DNA of 64,000 nucleotides from Saccharomyces paradoxus (Eukaryota; Ascomycota; Saccharomycetes; Saccharomycetales; Saccharomycetaceae): positions 478,501 through 542,500 of the forward strand of contig NC_047497.1 in assembly GCF_002079055.1 (NCBI RefSeq), written 5' to 3'. The stretch's first letter is position 1; each line of letters opens with the position of its first letter. The notes beneath the pieces are model-generated. The model was not told where the DNA came from. It did no database searches and saw only the letters and a list, made by a program, of their open reading frames with translations. Made by a program: the position numbers and the translations under genes. Shown here piece by piece: positions 61,041 to 64,000 of the stretch.

Positions 61041-61152
61041 TAAATTTTTATCTACATTTTTTTTCCTCTCTCCGAACCTAAGCTTTTTTTTTTTCACTAC
61101 TTTTATTAACTAAAACTCATTTCAAAAGAGATCATGCACAAAGAGCGCTGAC

Positions 61153-61911
61153 ATGAGTGGTGAAGATTACATGACCAGCGATGACGAGAATGACGCCGAA
61201 AAGAGATATGTAAGGCCAATCTTCGTAAGAAAGCGCAAGGGAGAAGAAGACGACGCTGACACTAGCACAGACAATGATCACCACTATCACCACCACCCAT
61301 GTGACAGACCCGAGAGGCCATCGCAGCGTCAAAACGAAAATACGCAAAGTAACACCATACGGCTTGTACCAGTGACGATGAGCACGGTGAAGTGCCCGCT
61401 GAAAAAAAAGAAAAAGAAGAGCATGAGCACAAGTAGTCATGATACTACCCTTTTCGAGTACGGTGAAAGCATAGCAGGTTACAAGTGCGTTACGACCGAG
61501 AGGGAAATAGACCGCTTGAAACAGAGAAAAGAAAGCGAAAGCACGAGTGAAAGCGAAGTCGACGTTTTCGCCTTTGACCAGGCAAATGGCAGCGAAGCTA
61601 AAGTCGAAGCCGAAGAACGTTACGCACGGGTTATCCGACAGTATTGGCGCATGACTAAAGATGAGCCGGCCATCTTACCGCTGCCGGATACACCTACCCT
61701 AGCGGCTGTCACTTTAGATATGATCAACGAGTACAATGTAGCACAATTCTACACAATGAGCAGTGCCTTGATGGATGCAAGCCGAGTAGACCTAATCCGC
61801 CGCGACAGAATCCGGTGGCACCCGGACAAGCATCGTTATCATAAGCCCAAAGTCACAAAATTGTTTCAGGCCATTAACGGCTTGTGGGAGCAAGTAAAGA
61901 CCGAGAAGTAA
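61153..61911 (+). CDS. Uncharacterised protein, YKR041W orthologue, with HPD motif
   Basis: A 252-residue hydrophilic protein matching YKR041W by position; function unknown. The N-terminal half is disordered: acidic start, a His run (HHYHHHP, 43-49), and a Lys run (K84-K89) that could be a nuclear signal. A coiled, charged stretch follows (TEREIDRLKQRKESESTSESE). The C-terminal 60 residues look folded and contain DLIRRDRIRWHPDKHRYHKP and then KVTKLFQAINGLWEQVK. The HPD tripeptide at 223-225 sits between two helices as in J domains, though the whole is shorter. A similar HPD segment is known at the C-terminus of NFKBIL1-type proteins; that link is from memory and not tested. Confidence 0.9.
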   Translation: MSGEDYMTSDDENDAEKRYVRPIFVRKRKGEEDDADTSTDNDHHYHHHPCDRPERPSQRQNENTQSNTIRLVPVTMSTVKCPLKKKKKKSMSTSSHDTTLFEYGESIAGYKCVTTEREIDRLKQRKESESTSESEVDVFAFDQANGSEAKVEAEERYARVIRQYWRMTKDEPAILPLPDTPTLAAVTLDMINEYNVAQFYTMSSALMDASRVDLIRRDRIRWHPDKHRYHKPKVTKLFQAINGLWEQVKTEK

Positions 61912-61930
61912 GAATAAAAAAAAACTGGAA

Positions 61931-61955
61931 CTAGACCCGGCGCCGCCGGGTCTAG
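61931..61955. repeat. Perfect 11-bp inverted repeat, 3-bp loop
   Basis: Arms CTAGACCCGGC (61931-61941) and GCCGGGTCTAG (61945-61955) around gcc. It begins 19 bp after the YKR041W stop. It could fold into a stable hairpin in the transcript 3' end or extrude in DNA. Confidence 0.9.
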
Positions 61956-62127
61956 GCCCTTCAATGTGCTAGAATACACAGCGTACCTGGTTCCTTGTGC
62001 CTAGATCTCGAGGCCGCGGCACTGAAAAAGCCCTTTCTTTTCCAGATCGGGAAACCTAATGAGCCCACAAAAAGAAAGGTGGGTGTGGTGTTGACGTTTT
62101 GCCACTTTTGGCCAAGTAGGTCTCTCT

Positions 62128-62150
62128 GCACGGCCCGGCCCGGGTCGTGC
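62128..62150. repeat. 10-bp inverted repeat (one mismatch), 3-bp loop
   Basis: Arms GCACGGCCCG (62128-62137) and CGGGTCGTGC (62141-62150) around gcc, the same spacer as the repeat 170 bp upstream. It lies in the UTH1 promoter about 70 bp before the TATA box. Confidence 0.85.
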
Positions 62151-62219
62151 GGAAAAAGAAAAAAAGCAGAAAAAAACAAAATTTTTCCTTTTTTTCGCCT
62201 TTGTTTCTCCTGATTCGGG

Positions 62220-62226
62220 TATATAA
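62220..62226 (+). promoter_or_regulatory. UTH1 TATA box
   Basis: tatataa at 62220-62226, about 270 bp upstream of the UTH1 ATG, followed by a long A/T-rich, structure-poor leader. Confidence 0.55.
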
Positions 62227-62492
62227 GTGAATACCATCTAATACGTTCCCTTCTCGAGATCTCGGCGTCTCCCAGATCAAAGCTCAGCACAGATTAATAA
62301 ACTGCACATTTACACTCCTTTCATCGGTAACTAAGAAGAAAAAAAAGTACGACCACACAATCTCTAGTGTATTCATTCCTTAACTTTCATTTATTTTTTA
62401 TTCATTCATTCATTTTATTTGAATATAACCAACTACTAGTCCTTCCTTTAAACTAAATTTTACCCTCCCTTAATTTTTAAATAAATTACACT

Positions 62493-63575
62493 ATGAAATT
62501 ATCTGCTCTATTAGCTTTATCGGCCTCCACCGCCGTCTTGGCAGCTCCAGCTGTTCACCATAGCGACAACCACCACCACAATGACAAACGTGCCGTTGTT
62601 ACCGTTACCCAGTACGTCAACGCAGACGGCGCTGTTGTTATTCCAGCCGCCACCACCGCTACCTCAGCGGCTGCTAATGGGAAGGCCGAGTCCGTTGCTG
62701 CTGCTACCACTACTTTGTCCTCGACTGCCGCGACTACCTCTGCCGCAGCTTCCTCCTCCTCATCATCATCATCTTCCTCCTCTTCAGTTGGTTCTGGAGA
62801 TTTTGAAGATGGTACCATTTCCTGTTCTGATTTCCCATCTGGACAAGGTGCCGTCTCTTTGGACTGGTTAGGTCTAGGTGGCTGGGCCTCTATCATGGAC
62901 ATGAACGGTAACACTGCTACCTCTTGTCAAGACGGATATTACTGTTCTTACGCTTGTTCTCCAGGCTATGCCAAAACTCAATGGCCTTCTGAGCAACCTT
63001 CCGATGGTAGATCTGTTGGTGGGTTGTACTGTAAGAACGGTAAGTTGTACCGTTCCAACACTAACACCAATAGCTTGTGTGAAGAAGGTCAAGGTTCTGC
63101 CCAAGCTGTTAACAAGGCCTCTGGCTCCATTGCTATTTGTGGTACTGATTATCCAGGTTCCGAAAACATGGTCGTTCCTACCGTAGTTGGCGCTGGTTCC
63201 ACCCAACCAATCAACGTCATCAAGGAAGACTCCTACTATCAATGGCAAGGTAAGAAGACCTCTGCTCAATACTACGTTAACAACGCTGGTGTCTCTGTGG
63301 AAGATGGTTGTATCTGGGGTACTGAAGGTTCTGGTGTCGGTAACTGGGCCCCAGTTGTCTTGGGTGCTGGCTACACTGATGGTATCACTTACTTGTCCAT
63401 CATTCCAAACCCAAACAATAAAGAAGCCCCAAATTTCAATGTTAAGATCGTTGCCACCGATGGCTCTACCGTCAATGGTGCTTGCTCTTATGAAAATGGT
63501 GTCTACTCTGGTTCTGGCTCTGACGGTTGTACCGTTTCAGTCACTTCCGGTTCTGCTAACTTTGTCTTTTACTAA
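62493..63575 (+). CDS. UTH1: SUN-family cell-wall/mitochondrial protein Uth1
   Basis: A 360-residue SUN-family protein (with Sim1, Nca3, Sun4) involved in cell-wall biogenesis, septation and stress life-span phenotypes. It has been reported in both the cell wall and the outer mitochondrial membrane. Signal peptide about 1-17 ([13 protein letters not shown]). A His-rich stretch precedes a Lys-Arg Kex2 site at 32-33. A Ser/Ala-rich linker includes 12 consecutive Ser (87-98). The SUN domain runs from about 108 to 355, with the conserved Cys pattern ([19 protein letters not shown]) and a final SANFVFY. Strongly codon-biased, so highly expressed. Slightly shorter than the 365 residues I recall, mainly in the Ser/Ala linker. 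Confidence 0.97.
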   Translation: MKLSALLALSASTAVLAAPAVHHSDNHHHNDKRAVVTVTQYVNADGAVVIPAATTATSAAANGKAESVAAATTTLSSTAATTSAAASSSSSSSSSSSSVGSGDFEDGTISCSDFPSGQGAVSLDWLGLGGWASIMDMNGNTATSCQDGYYCSYACSPGYAKTQWPSEQPSDGRSVGGLYCKNGKLYRSNTNTNSLCEEGQGSAQAVNKASGSIAICGTDYPGSENMVVPTVVGAGSTQPINVIKEDSYYQWQGKKTSAQYYVNNAGVSVEDGCIWGTEGSGVGNWAPVVLGAGYTDGITYLSIIPNPNNKEAPNFNVKIVATDGSTVNGACSYENGVYSGSGSDGCTVSVTSGSANFVFY

Positions 63576-63864
63576 GCCTATTTGCCTTGAATATTGCAAA
63601 TTTGCTTTTGCTACGCTTTTACTAGTACTCTTTTTACTCCGTTCATTTTATGGTTTATTTTTCAATTAGTTCGTTTTTCCCACAATACAAAAAAACAAAG
63701 TCCTTTGTACTATTCCTTTATTTCAGTATTTTTTTCTTTTTAAGATACCACTAGATATTATCATATATAGCATTATATTATATAACGTAAAAAGTCAAGA
63801 AAAAAAAATGTTTTTATCACTTTCTATAACCGCATATCTTTCTTTTTGCATTCTGCACGTTTGC

Positions 63865-64000
63865 TTACACATCGCCATGTTGGGATTCCTCCTCTGGTGG
63901 CGAGACAAATGGACCTGCTAGTTCCAATGCAGGTTCGTCAATGTTGTGATGAGCATATGACAAAACACCAATCCCACCGGCGTCCAATAAGAAACATGGA
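63865..64000 (-). CDS. SHB17: Sedoheptulose-1,7-bisphosphatase Shb17, C-terminal part only
   Basis: The last 44 codons are visible on the minus strand, ending at the TAA at 63865-63867. The translated end (PCFLLDAGGIGVLSYAHHN ... EEESQHGDV) matches Shb17 as I recall it. Shb17 is a histidine-phosphatase-fold enzyme that dephosphorylates sedoheptulose-1,7-bisphosphate in riboneogenesis. The catalytic RHG motif lies at the N-terminus, beyond the window. It converges with UTH1 (289 bp between stops). Confidence 0.94.
   Translation of the reverse strand, partial: PCFLLDAGGIGVLSYAHHNIDEPALELAGPFVSPPEEESQHGDV

Larger units (their letters stand above)
61912..62492. other. YKR041W-UTH1 intergenic region, unusually GC-rich
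   Basis: A 581-bp tandem gap whose first 240 bp are clearly richer in G+C than the rest of the window. It holds two GC-rich inverted repeats, a spaced inverted decamer AGATCTCGAG (62003-62012 and 62253-62262), the UTH1 TATA box (62220-62226) and a long T/A-rich leader. Several overlapping minus-strand frames here are rejected. Confidence 0.7.

Noticed and set aside
61132-61440. 102-codon antisense frame over YKR041W with hydrophobic spans
   Set aside because: The apparent membrane segments arise from the reverse of His-, Asp- and Lys-rich codons of YKR041W.
61961-62290. Several overlapping minus-strand frames of 74-109 codons before UTH1
   Set aside because: Three frames are open at once, a sign of GC-rich composition with few stop codons rather than coding.

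Overview
This is nuclear DNA from a budding yeast of the genus Saccharomyces. It matches the right arm of S. cerevisiae chromosome XI, from FOX2 (YKR009C) to SHB17 (YKR043C), in unbroken gene order. The proteins are near-identical in length to the S. cerevisiae ones I remember, but they carry steady substitutions (roughly 3% in GAP1, clearly more in TOF2, SET3 and SPO14). The source is therefore probably another Saccharomyces species (the S. mikatae / kudriavzevii / jurei / arboricola / uvarum range) rather than S. cerevisiae. I cannot fix the species without an alignment.

Layout. 1-2.3 kb: the 5' end of FOX2 with two oleate response elements, then a delta and a sigma solo LTR ahead of an intron-containing tRNA-Leu. 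2.3-12 kb: TOF2, YKR011C, PRY2, YPT52, YKR015C. 13-22.1 kb: MIC60, HEL1, YKR018C, IRS4, VPS51. 22.5-33 kb: ALY1, NTR2, RQT4, DBP7, RPC37, GCN3. 33.4-34.2 kb: LTR remains ahead of tRNA-Arg. 34.5-56.3 kb: BCH2, SAP190, SET3, GMH1, SPO14, DAL80, DID2, CAF4, SPC34, KAE1. 56.5-57.2 kb: tRNA-Asp and one LTR nested inside another. 58.3-64 kb: GAP1, tRNA-Ala, YKR041W, UTH1 and the 3' end of SHB17. No protein-coding gene appears to contain an intron, and none looks broken. Several starts were moved inward to the first real ATG, because the longest open frames begin at TTG or GTG.

Themes. The genes are mostly housekeeping. Nucleolar, ribosome and Pol III functions include TOF2, DBP7 and RPC37, the last two sharing a divergent promoter with PAC/RRPE motifs. 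Membrane traffic is represented by YPT52, VPS51, ALY1, BCH2, GMH1, DID2, IRS4 and SPO14. Nitrogen control is represented by the GATA repressor DAL80 and, 7.5 kb away, the GATA-site-rich amino-acid permease GAP1.

Mobile DNA is limited to solo LTRs of the Ty1/Ty2 (delta) and Ty3 (sigma) families. Each cluster sits just upstream of a tRNA gene, as expected from Pol III targeting.

I see no new multi-gene system. The points most worth a second look are: a 61-codon unassigned ORF between VPS51 and ALY1; strong GC-rich inverted repeats between YKR041W and UTH1; a GAP1 locus that keeps a perfect origin consensus but has an LTR on only one side; a degenerate J-like HPD segment in YKR041W; and the nested LTR with a perfect target-site duplication.
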